Shown here: positions 18,367 to 25,411 of the stretch, piece by piece
Layout of the letters: each line of letters opens with the position of its first letter
Position numbering within the stretch: position 1 is the stretch's first letter
Assembly (NCBI RefSeq): GCF_031450805.1
Contig: NZ_JARTVY010000003.1
Location: 248,001 to 312,000, forward strand
Source: Caballeronia sp031450805
GTDB taxonomy: Bacteria > Pseudomonadota > Gammaproteobacteria > Burkholderiales > Burkholderiaceae
Length of the DNA: 64,000 nt
Direction: 5' to 3'
The notes under the pieces: generated by a model
The model's input: the letters and a program-made list of their open reading frames with translations, nothing else
Database searches by the model: none
Told to the model about the DNA's origin: nothing
Program-made: the position numbers and the translations under genes

Positions 18367-19374
18367 TTATCGAACGAGGAACCCGTAGGTCAGCGGGTCG
18401 CGCTCGTCCACTATCCAGTTTCCAAAGCCGCAGATATATGCGTTGCCTTCGACTTCGGGAATGACCGCTTTGAAATCACCAACGGTCGTCTCGCTGAGCA
18501 CGCGCCCTTTGAAGACGGTACCGATGATGGACTCATTCACGAGCGTCTGGTCTTTGCTTAGTTCGCCACGAAGGTAAAGCTGAGCGACGCGGCCGCCGGT
18601 GCCCGAGCCAGTCGGTGAGCGGTCCACTTCCCGGTCCGCAAAGACGCAACAGTTCGCTTGAGTAGAACCTTCATGCCGCGGCTTGTTGGCAATGATGGTT
18701 CCGTAGATGTGGTTAATTTCCGGGATGTCGGGATGTTCGACCGGATAGGCGTTGTTCGCAGCTTGCTTGACCTCAGCCCCGAATCTAATGAGGTCTTCGA
18801 CGGAGGACTCGCGAACTTCGAGCCCGTGAGGTGCACCGTCGGTATAGAAGTAGAAAGCGCCACCGAAAGCGATATCACCCTTGACCGCACCGAACGACGG
18901 CGTCTCGACAGTGACGTCGCGCTTCCAGATGAAGGAAGGAACGTTCACGAACCGAACGTTACCGGCATGCTCACCGTCCCATTGAACGAACGCTTCGATG
19001 AAGCCGCAAGGAGCATCGATGCCAATGCGTGTCTCGGGAATTTGTCGCTGGACCCAGCCCAGTTCGACCGCGGCGGTAGAGAGCGCTATAACACCGTGCC
19101 CGCAGTGGTCACTATAGCCCTCGTTGTGGAGGAAAATGATTCCAAAGTCGGCCGTCGGACTAATCGGCTCAGTCAGATATCCGCCGTACATGTCGGCGTG
19201 GCCGCGTGGCTCGAACATCAACGCAGTACGGATTTCGTCGGCATTTTCCTTCAACCATGCGCGACGTTTCACGATAGTGTCGCCGGGCAGACGAGGAAGT
19301 CCGCTCGTCACGATGCGGAACGCCTCTCCGCCGGTATGGACTTCAACAGTCGAAATAGTGCGAGTAATTTTCAT
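18367..19374 (-). CDS. trans-3-hydroxy-L-proline dehydratase (proline racemase superfamily)
   Basis: A 335-residue proline racemase superfamily protein. The first active-site position is Cys91 in SDHCGHGVIAL. The second, normally Cys in true racemases, is Thr255 in DRSPTGSGTGGR. This Cys/Thr pair is the signature of trans-3-hydroxy-L-proline dehydratase, which forms delta1-pyrroline-2-carboxylate. I place the start at 19374 (MKITRTIST), preceded by GAAGAG, rather than at an upstream in-frame ATG. It follows the binding-protein gene by 25 bp and is probably cotranscribed. The reductase needed for the next step is encoded at 29371-30288. It could in principle act on a related hydroxyproline isomer. 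Confidence 0.88.
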   Translation of the reverse strand: MKITRTISTVEVHTGGEAFRIVTSGLPRLPGDTIVKRRAWLKENADEIRTALMFEPRGHADMYGGYLTEPISPTADFGIIFLHNEGYSDHCGHGVIALSTAAVELGWVQRQIPETRIGIDAPCGFIEAFVQWDGEHAGNVRFVNVPSFIWKRDVTVETPSFGAVKGDIAFGGAFYFYTDGAPHGLEVRESSVEDLIRFGAEVKQAANNAYPVEHPDIPEINHIYGTIIANKPRHEGSTQANCCVFADREVDRSPTGSGTGGRVAQLYLRGELSKDQTLVNESIIGTVFKGRVLSETTVGDFKAVIPEVEGNAYICGFGNWIVDERDPLTYGFLVR

Positions 19375-19399
19375 GTGCTCTTCGCCGTTCCTTGAGGCG

Positions 19400-20521
19400 T
19401 TACTGTCCGTACGGGACCGGAAGCCCGTTCTTGATGACGTAGACAGTCGTCGGGGCGCCCTTAAGGTCGCCGTTTGCATCGAACGAGTACGTGCCGGCTA
19501 CGCCCTTGTAGTCGGTCTTCGCGAGCTGGGCCGTGAGTTTCGCCTTGTCGGTTGTAGTGCCCGCCTTAACCATGGCATCCGCGAGCAGCTTCACGCCGTC
19601 GTAATAGCTGACGCCGTACACCTGCGTGTCCGTGTTGTACGCGGCCTTGTACTTCTGAATGAACTCGCGTCCGGCCGGCGTCTTGTCGAGGGAAATCCCC
19701 CCTTGTGCGCAATAGACGATGGATGCTGCGTCGCCTGCGACTTTGCCCATGTCAGCTGAACAGATGCCGTCGCCGCCGAGCAGCTTGGCGCGCAGACCGC
19801 GGGCCTTCATTTGCTTGGCCATCGGCGCGCCTTGCGAAGCGTACCCACCAAAGAAGATGACGTCCGGGTTTTTGGATTTGATGCTCGTGAGAATGCCGAG
19901 GAAATCGGTCGCTGACGAGTTCGTGAATTGCTGGTCGACGATTTGGATGCCGTTGGCCTTCGCTTCCTTGACGAACTGCTCGGCGACGCCTTGACCATAT
20001 GCGGTACGGTCATCGATAACCGCGGCGGTTTTCGCCTTCAGTGTCTTAGCAGCGAACTGACCCATCGTGCCGCCGAGCTGCTCGTCGCTTGCGCCGATAC
20101 GGAAAATGTTCTTGAAGCCTTGCTTGGTTAGAGCCGGGTTGGATGCAACCGGCAGCATGGGTACGCCAGCGCTGTTGTACACGCGCGATGCCGGAATAGC
20201 GACACCTGAGTTGTACGGCCCCATGACGGCAACGACGCCGCTATCCACCATCTTCTGCGCGACTTGCACGCCAATCTTCGGGTCCGCCTGGTCGTCTTCC
20301 GAGTCCAGTTTGAACGTCACTTTCTGGCCAGCGACCGTGACGCCGGCTTTGTTGAGTTCATCTATCGCGAGACGCGCGCCGTTCTCGTTGTCCTTTCCGT
20401 TCGGTGCCTGTGGGCCTGTCAACGGAGCAGAGTGACCGATTGTTACAACGGTTTGAGCACTGGTCGACAAGGAAAAGCCGGCGACGGCCACGGCGGTCAT
20501 TGTTGTTACTAAGCGGCGCAT
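19400..20521 (-). CDS. Branched-chain-type amino-acid ABC transporter substrate-binding protein (LivK-like)
   Basis: A 373-residue periplasmic binding protein. The start at 20521 is fixed by GGAGTG 6 bases upstream and a normal signal peptide (MRRLVTTMTAVAVAGFSLSTSAQ). The Peripla_BP_6 fold is evident from TIGHSAPLTGPQA, VAVMGPYNSGVAIPASRVYN, FRIGASDEQLG and VIFFGGYASQGAP. No LivH/M/G/F permease or ATPase genes are present, so it must share a transporter encoded elsewhere or act as a receptor. Its position just before the hydroxyproline dehydratase suggests a proline-like ligand. Confidence 0.9.
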   Translation of the reverse strand: MRRLVTTMTAVAVAGFSLSTSAQTVVTIGHSAPLTGPQAPNGKDNENGARLAIDELNKAGVTVAGQKVTFKLDSEDDQADPKIGVQVAQKMVDSGVVAVMGPYNSGVAIPASRVYNSAGVPMLPVASNPALTKQGFKNIFRIGASDEQLGGTMGQFAAKTLKAKTAAVIDDRTAYGQGVAEQFVKEAKANGIQIVDQQFTNSSATDFLGILTSIKSKNPDVIFFGGYASQGAPMAKQMKARGLRAKLLGGDGICSADMGKVAGDAASIVYCAQGGISLDKTPAGREFIQKYKAAYNTDTQVYGVSYYDGVKLLADAMVKAGTTTDKAKLTAQLAKTDYKGVAGTYSFDANGDLKGAPTTVYVIKNGLPVPYGQ

Positions 20522-20566
20522 GGACACTCCACGAATTGGACTTATGAGTGACCACATTAACCGCAT

Positions 20567-20577
20567 TTTGGTCCAAA
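20567..20577. promoter_or_regulatory. Candidate GntR/FadR-type operator, TTTGGTCCAAA
   Basis: A perfect 11-bp palindrome 46 bp upstream of the binding-protein gene start. The TGGTCCA core resembles operators of FadR-subfamily regulators, one of which is encoded at 30624-31367. A related TTTGTCCAATTT occurs near 30363. Confidence 0.4.
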
Positions 20578-20617
20578 TTCAACCTATTCAAAAACAAAAA
20601 ACCGAGCTTGGTTCCTG

Positions 20618-20625
20618 TGGTACCA
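20618..20625. promoter_or_regulatory. Candidate operator TGGTACCA
   Basis: A perfect 8-bp palindrome within TGTGGTACCAATATG in the divergent promoter region. Its reverse complement (ATATTGGTACCACA) resembles ATATTGGGGAACCACA at 30586-30601, before the GntR gene. Confidence 0.35.
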
Positions 20626-20700
20626 ATATGCTCGTTTTCCCTTACGTCCTGGTTCACGAAAGGCTTTGCTTGCAAACGCATAATGGTTTTCCCCGAGAAC

Positions 20701-20717
20701 TGGTCATAAATAGACCA
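20701..20717. promoter_or_regulatory. Candidate operator TGGTC-N7-GACCA
   Basis: The inverted repeat TGGTCATAAATAGACCA ends 16 bp before a plausible -35 box of the ABC transporter operon. It fits a dimeric regulator, most likely the local GntR-family protein. Confidence 0.45.
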
Positions 20718-20733
20718 AAATTAGTCTTGCGAC

Positions 20734-20762
20734 TTGAGTTGGCTTATTTTCTGGCCTAGTAT
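20734..20762 (+). promoter_or_regulatory. Probable sigma70 promoter of the amino-acid ABC operon
   Basis: TTGAGT (20734-20739) and TAGTAT (20757-20762) separated by 17 bp, upstream of the transporter operon that starts at 20875. Each box matches the consensus at four of six positions. Confidence 0.45.
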
Positions 20763-20874
20763 CCGTTCCACCTTCTAGGTGCAACCGGGGTGCTACCCGG
20801 GGCTCTGGTTGAGACTTCACCGTCGCAGATTGATGTTGGGCGTCAAGAAGGTTCAGGCGCCTGTTTCCGAGGAC

Positions 20875-22443
20875 ATGATGAGAAAGCACTTTCCGGCCGT
20901 GGTTGCCTGCATAGTCGGGCTCGCGAGCATCGTCTCGGCCTCCGCCAGCGCGGATGAACTTGCAGACGTCAAAGCAAAAGGGACCATGAGCTGCGGTGTC
21001 CTTGGTTCCTTTGAGCCCTTTGGCTTTGTCAGCAGAAACCGTGAGCTGCAGGGGTATGACGTCGACATGTGCAATGCGCTCGCAAAACGTATTGGAGTCA
21101 CCGCCGAGGTCCGCCCGATGGCGATTGATGCCCGAATACCTGAATTGCAGGCGGGTCGTGTCGACATCATGGCGGCGGGTCTTGCCTACACGGCACAGCG
21201 CGCAACGCAGGTCGATTTTTCAGACGGCTATTACGTTAGTCCGCACATCCTCGCCGTACGCGTCGACCACGGCATCAACAAAGTGTCGGACCTTAACGGG
21301 CGGCGGATAGCCTTCACGAAAGGCGGCATCGCCGAGAACTACGTTAAGAAGGAGGTGCCCGGCGCCATCCTGGTCGGTCTTGAGGACACACCGACGGCGT
21401 TCACTTCGATGGCTCAGGGCAAAAGCGACGCCATCAGCGTCTCTGAGGAGGTCGCAAGCCGACTCGTGAACAAACTCGGACCCGCAGCCACGCAATTCAA
21501 GATCCTCGAGCCGCCCATCGGGAGTGAGATTTGGGGCTTCGGTGTTAGGAAGGGCGAGGAGCCGTTCCTAAAGGCGGTCAATATCGCCCTCGAAGACATC
21601 GAGCGCTCTGGCGAGGCGCAACAGATATTCGACAAATGGCTCGGGCCAAATACGCTCTACAAGATGACGCGCGAGTTCAAGATATCGCCGATTCCGAGGA
21701 CAGGGGCTGTTACGCCGAACAAGGGTGCTCAGAAAGCCGCACCGCCAGCCGGGTGGAAAGGCCACCTCTCAATTTTGACGCCCCAGAACATCAAGCTGCT
21801 AGCGAGCGGCATCGCCGCGACGGTCATTCTCTCTGTTGGCAGTTGGCTCTTGGCGTTCATCTTCGGGACATTCCTCGCCATCATTCGGATGACGAGAATC
21901 CGTGTGTTGGAATGGCTTGTCATCGCCTTCGTTGAATACCAACGATGTGTGCCGCCTCTGGTGCACATTTTCCTCTGGTACTTCGGCGTCTCGAATCTCT
22001 TGCCGGTCGGCTTGCAACAGGTAGCGAATGCGCATCATGGGGAGATGTATTTCGCAGCTTTAGCCATCGGTCTGTATTACGCGGCGTATGTATCTGAAGA
22101 TATTCGAAGCGGTCTCCGTAGTGTCTCGTACGGCCAGCATGAAGCGGCCCGCGCGGTTGGCTTCAACTATCTGAGCGCTATGCGTTACATCATCATGCCA
22201 CAGGCTCTCAGAAACGCTATCCCACCGATGGTAAGTGGCAGCGTGCTTCTGATGAAGACGACGAGCTTGGCAATGGTCGTAGGAGCTGTTGAGCTCACCT
22301 ACGCCACCAAAGAAATCGCAAACAGCACCTTTAAAGCGTTCGACATCTATGGTCTGAGCACAGCAATTTATGTAGGCATCGCCTTGGCGTTGATGTGGGC
22401 GGGAGCCGCACTCGCGCGCAGATTCCATATCCCTTCGAGGTAA
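20875..22443 (+). CDS. Polar amino-acid ABC transporter: substrate-binding protein fused to permease
   Basis: About 522 residues from the tandem ATGs at 20875/20878 (GAGG upstream). I cannot choose between the two. After the signal peptide (hydrophobic run to SASASA-D), residues ~30-265 form a family-3 solute-binding domain (LGSFEPFGFVSRNRELQGYDVDM, PELQAGRVDIMAAGL). A ~50-residue linker leads to a HisM/GlnP-type permease domain at ~310-520 with the EAA loop EAARAVGFNYLSAMRYIIMPQALR. Such fusions tether the receptor to its channel. It heads a four-gene operon (4-bp gap to the second permease). The context suggests proline, hydroxyproline or their betaines as substrate. Confidence 0.9.
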   Translation: MMRKHFPAVVACIVGLASIVSASASADELADVKAKGTMSCGVLGSFEPFGFVSRNRELQGYDVDMCNALAKRIGVTAEVRPMAIDARIPELQAGRVDIMAAGLAYTAQRATQVDFSDGYYVSPHILAVRVDHGINKVSDLNGRRIAFTKGGIAENYVKKEVPGAILVGLEDTPTAFTSMAQGKSDAISVSEEVASRLVNKLGPAATQFKILEPPIGSEIWGFGVRKGEEPFLKAVNIALEDIERSGEAQQIFDKWLGPNTLYKMTREFKISPIPRTGAVTPNKGAQKAAPPAGWKGHLSILTPQNIKLLASGIAATVILSVGSWLLAFIFGTFLAIIRMTRIRVLEWLVIAFVEYQRCVPPLVHIFLWYFGVSNLLPVGLQQVANAHHGEMYFAALAIGLYYAAYVSEDIRSGLRSVSYGQHEAARAVGFNYLSAMRYIIMPQALRNAIPPMVSGSVLLMKTTSLAMVVGAVELTYATKEIANSTFKAFDIYGLSTAIYVGIALALMWAGAALARRFHIPSR

Positions 22444-22446
22444 GCC

Positions 22447-23187
22447 ATGTTTGACATTATCCGAGACAACTGGCTGTTAATTTTGATTGGCTCTTATCCG
22501 AGCGGTCCGCTCGGTGGCGTGGCGGCTACGCTAATTCTTTCTGTAATCGGCATCAGCCTGGCCTTTCCGCTAAGCATTTTGCTCGCGCTTGCCCAGTTGA
22601 GTCCCTTTAACTGGATTCGGCGACCCGCGATTGCCATCAAATACCTCGTCCGAAGCATTCCACTGGTGATGCTCATTTTCGGCGCTTACTTCGTGATTCC
22701 GGTGTTGGTCGGACACCAGGTCACCGGCTTTACCACGATGGTGTGGACGCTCGTCATCTTTGAAGCGGTCTACCTTGCAGAAATCGTGAGAGCTGGTATC
22801 GAGGCATTGCCGAGGGGGCAGACTGAAGCAGCGGCGGCACTCGGTATGAGCTACTGGATGCGAGTTCGTGTCGTGATTCTTCCACAGGCTCTGTACAACA
22901 TGCTGCCGAGTATGGTCGGGCAGTTCGTGACTGCAATCAAGGACACGTCGCTTGGCTACGTCATCGGTGTGCAGGAACTGACCTACGCTGCCAACCAGGT
23001 GAACAACAACACGCTTACCAAGCCATTTGAGGTGTTTTTCCTGTTGTCCCTGGTTTACTTCGTCATCTGCTTCACGTTCACTCAGCTGGCGCGGCATCTC
23101 GAGGCGAAAGTGTCGAAGAAGCGTACTGCGGCACGCACAGATGCCGTACTTGAAGCAGAAGGCGTGACGCCTGTCGTGTCCTCTTAA
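22447..23187 (+). CDS. Polar amino-acid ABC transporter permease
   Basis: A 246-residue inner-membrane permease with about five membrane segments and the EAA motif EAAAALGMSYWMRVRVVILPQALYNMLPS. It pairs with the permease half of the preceding fusion protein to form the heterodimeric channel. The start lies 3 bp after the previous stop codon, so the genes are translationally linked. The last ~25 residues are polar. Confidence 0.92.
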   Translation: MFDIIRDNWLLILIGSYPSGPLGGVAATLILSVIGISLAFPLSILLALAQLSPFNWIRRPAIAIKYLVRSIPLVMLIFGAYFVIPVLVGHQVTGFTTMVWTLVIFEAVYLAEIVRAGIEALPRGQTEAAAALGMSYWMRVRVVILPQALYNMLPSMVGQFVTAIKDTSLGYVIGVQELTYAANQVNNNTLTKPFEVFFLLSLVYFVICFTFTQLARHLEAKVSKKRTAARTDAVLEAEGVTPVVSS

Positions 23188-23203
23188 TTGCTGGAGCCGT
23201 GAG

Positions 23204-23932
23204 ATGATTACTTTCAAGAATGTCGAGAAGTGGTACGGAAGCTATCACGCTCTGCAGGATGTCAATGCCACCGTCAAAAGGGGCGAGGTCGTGGTCGTCT
23301 GCGGGCCTTCCGGCTCCGGTAAATCAACGCTCATCCGGACAGTGAACCGCCTTGAGGAAATCAATGGGGGGAGCATTGAGGTCGACGGGCAGGACATTCA
23401 CGCGAAGGGCCTAGACATTAACGCGTTCCGTAGCCGCGTCGGCTTTGTGTTTCAGCAGTTCAACCTCTTTCCGCACCTATCGGTACTCGACAACATCATT
23501 GCTGCGCCAACCAGGGTGGCAAAAGTTCCGAAGACCGAGGCGGTCTCACTTGCTCACGAGCTACTGAACAAGGTCGGCCTCAGCCACAAGGCGACGGCAT
23601 TTCCCGGCCAGTTGTCAGGCGGACAGCAGCAGCGGGTGGCCATTGCTCGCGCCCTTGCCATGAAGCCGCCAGTGATGTTGTTCGACGAGCCGACGAGTGC
23701 TCTTGACCCTGAAATGGTCGGCGAGGTTCTTTCCGTCATGAAGTCGTTGGCGAAAGAAGGCATGACGATGGTGTGCGTGACGCATGAAATGAAGTTCGCT
23801 CGGGACGTCTCTGACACCATCTGGTTCATGGACAAAGGCACGCTTCTCGAAACGGGCGCGCCCGACGAATTCTTCAACTTCCCGAAGCATCCGCGTGCAC
23901 AGTCCTTCCTTTCCGAGATTGCGACCGTTTGA
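23204..23932 (+). CDS. Polar amino-acid ABC transporter ATP-binding protein (GlnQ/HisP-like)
   Basis: A 242-residue ATPase. Walker A is GPSGSGKSTL (near residue 37), the Q loop is FQQFNLFPHL, the signature is LSGGQQQRVAIARALA, Walker B is VMLFDEPTSALDPE, and the H loop is VTHEM. It energises the two permease subunits encoded just upstream. The start has GGAG about 6 bases before the ATG at 23204. Confidence 0.95.
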   Translation: MITFKNVEKWYGSYHALQDVNATVKRGEVVVVCGPSGSGKSTLIRTVNRLEEINGGSIEVDGQDIHAKGLDINAFRSRVGFVFQQFNLFPHLSVLDNIIAAPTRVAKVPKTEAVSLAHELLNKVGLSHKATAFPGQLSGGQQQRVAIARALAMKPPVMLFDEPTSALDPEMVGEVLSVMKSLAKEGMTMVCVTHEMKFARDVSDTIWFMDKGTLLETGAPDEFFNFPKHPRAQSFLSEIATV

Positions 23933-23981
23933 GGTCAAAACCGAATCCCGCGGCGAAGATAGACGCACCGGCTGAACTGCA

Positions 23982-25115
23982 ATGAAAATCACGAAAGTAG
24001 CTGTTCTGGAGTTCAGCCGAGAACTGGATGGGACGGCTTGGAATCCCGCCTTCCGGTGGCGCGAGAGGCGTGCGCCGCTCGTTTTGATTGAGTTTGATGA
24101 CGGTATGGTCGGCATTGGCGAGGGATGGTCTAGATACACGGACTGTCAGTCAGTTCTTACCTTACTGGTCGATGAAGTCGGGCCAGCGCTTGTTGGGCGG
24201 ACGTTTCACTCAGCGAGCGGCGCCTATAACTTCTTGCGCATGTCACACGCGACGCAACCTGCGTGGGCGTTGTCCGCCGCCATCAGCGCAGTGGACATTG
24301 CCATGTGGGATGCAGCCGCCAAGCGGCGCAAACTTCCGCTCTGGAAGCTGCTTGGTGGCGACGATGCGCTAGCCCCCGTGTACGCGAGTGGTGGCCTCTA
24401 CCGCGACGGGCAAGACGCACAGGCGCTCGCGTCTGAGTTCCAGCGGTATGTCGATAGCGGATTCACCTCATTTAAGATGAAAATCGCCGGCATACCGCTC
24501 TCCTTAGACATGGAGCGGGTCGAAGCCGTCCGAGCGTCCATCGGCCGCGATGCGCGTCTTTGGGTGGACGCCGTCAATCAACTCACGGCCGTCTCTTGCA
24601 CGCAATGGTTCACCGAACTGGAGAGATTCACGCCTGACGCTGTTCAGTCTCCTGTCGCTTTCGATGACCTCGAGCTCATGGAGCACATCAATCGAAAGTT
24701 CCTGCCCGTGATTGCCGCCGAAGCCGAATATCGCCATGACGAGTTTCAGCGACTCGTTAATGCAAAGGCGATTACGCACCTGCAGTTTTGCCTGCCACTT
24801 TGTGGGGGGGTAAGCGGCGCTCTTGCGCTTGATGGGATGGCATCTCGGGCAGGAGTGTCGTCCACGCCTCAGTGTTTCTCCACCTCGATTGCTCAAGCCG
24901 CTACCCTTCACTTTGCGGCGGCACGCGCTAACGTCGTTTCAGCCGAATATCACTGTTTTCATGACCATCTGGCTTTCTTGTATCGGGATGACACAGGCGC
25001 AATCAAGAGCGGTGTCGCCTGTGCCGGAAGCGGTCCCGGTCTCGGCGTCAACGTTCCGCAGGTCGGGCTTCAGCCGGACGGTAGCAGAATTTCAGAAATC
25101 CGCGAGCTCCGATAG
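23982..25115 (+). CDS. Enolase-superfamily (MR/MLE-like) protein with atypical active site
   Basis: A 377-residue protein with the mandelate racemase/muconate lactonizing enzyme architecture: capping domain to ~125, then a barrel. The KxK motif is kept (Lys165, Lys167 in FKMKIAG). The usual metal-ligand motifs are altered: DAVNQ at 196-200 instead of DAN, Gln222 in AVQSP where Glu of 'EQP' is expected, and Glu247/Glu249 in AAEAEY. In the later strands, LQFCLPLCGG (267-276) lacks the MLE-type lysine, and PQCFS (296-300) has Gln where MR-type enzymes have His. Enolase-superfamily enzymes acting on hydroxyprolines are known (for example cis-3-hydroxyproline dehydratase), and the context points that way. 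The reaction is not predictable from sequence. It is the last gene of the ABC operon (49-bp gap). Confidence 0.8.
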   Translation: MKITKVAVLEFSRELDGTAWNPAFRWRERRAPLVLIEFDDGMVGIGEGWSRYTDCQSVLTLLVDEVGPALVGRTFHSASGAYNFLRMSHATQPAWALSAAISAVDIAMWDAAAKRRKLPLWKLLGGDDALAPVYASGGLYRDGQDAQALASEFQRYVDSGFTSFKMKIAGIPLSLDMERVEAVRASIGRDARLWVDAVNQLTAVSCTQWFTELERFTPDAVQSPVAFDDLELMEHINRKFLPVIAAEAEYRHDEFQRLVNAKAITHLQFCLPLCGGVSGALALDGMASRAGVSSTPQCFSTSIAQAATLHFAAARANVVSAEYHCFHDHLAFLYRDDTGAIKSGVACAGSGPGLGVNVPQVGLQPDGSRISEIRELR

Positions 25116-25302
25116 AGGCTAGGCTTCTTTAAGCGATAGGTGAAGGACAGATGCGCAGGCTCGGGTTAGCTTGCGCTTTTTCTTGTTTCTTGCTGACCCC
25201 ACGTCCCTTGCATTGGCGTCTCACGGAGAAGTTCCATTATTCCTCTCACGGCAAAGTCGATGTAGCCATAGACCGATTGACCGATTCCTACGGAGGCACC
25301 GA

Positions 25303-25340
25303 TTAAAAAATGCGCAGCGCCTTCCGGAGCCTGCGCATTT
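25303..25340 (-). terminator. Rho-independent terminator of putA
   Basis: On the minus strand, AATGCGCAG pairs with CTGCGCATT around a GC-rich 13-nt loop, followed by T6AA. It lies about 70 bp beyond the putA stop codon. The other side also has a short T-run, so it may work weakly for the convergent operon. Confidence 0.85.
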
Positions 25341-25363
25341 CTGTTGCGGGTAATGTCGTGCAG

Positions 25364-25399
25364 GTGCGCCGTCGAATATTTGAATATTTGACGGCGCAC
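25364..25399. repeat. Long perfect-type hairpin between putA and its terminator
   Basis: GTGCGCCGTC pairs perfectly with GACGGCGCAC, and the stem continues through AATATT with two mismatches, giving about 16 paired positions. It has no T-tract. It starts 12 bp after the putA stop and may protect the mRNA 3' end. Confidence 0.7.
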
Positions 25400-25411
25400 T
25401 CGGGACCGACG

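Noticed and set aside
18367..19374. Proline racemase or 4-hydroxyproline 2-epimerase
   Set aside because: Those enzymes need Cys at both active-site positions. Here the second is Thr (SPTGSGTGG), the dehydratase signature.
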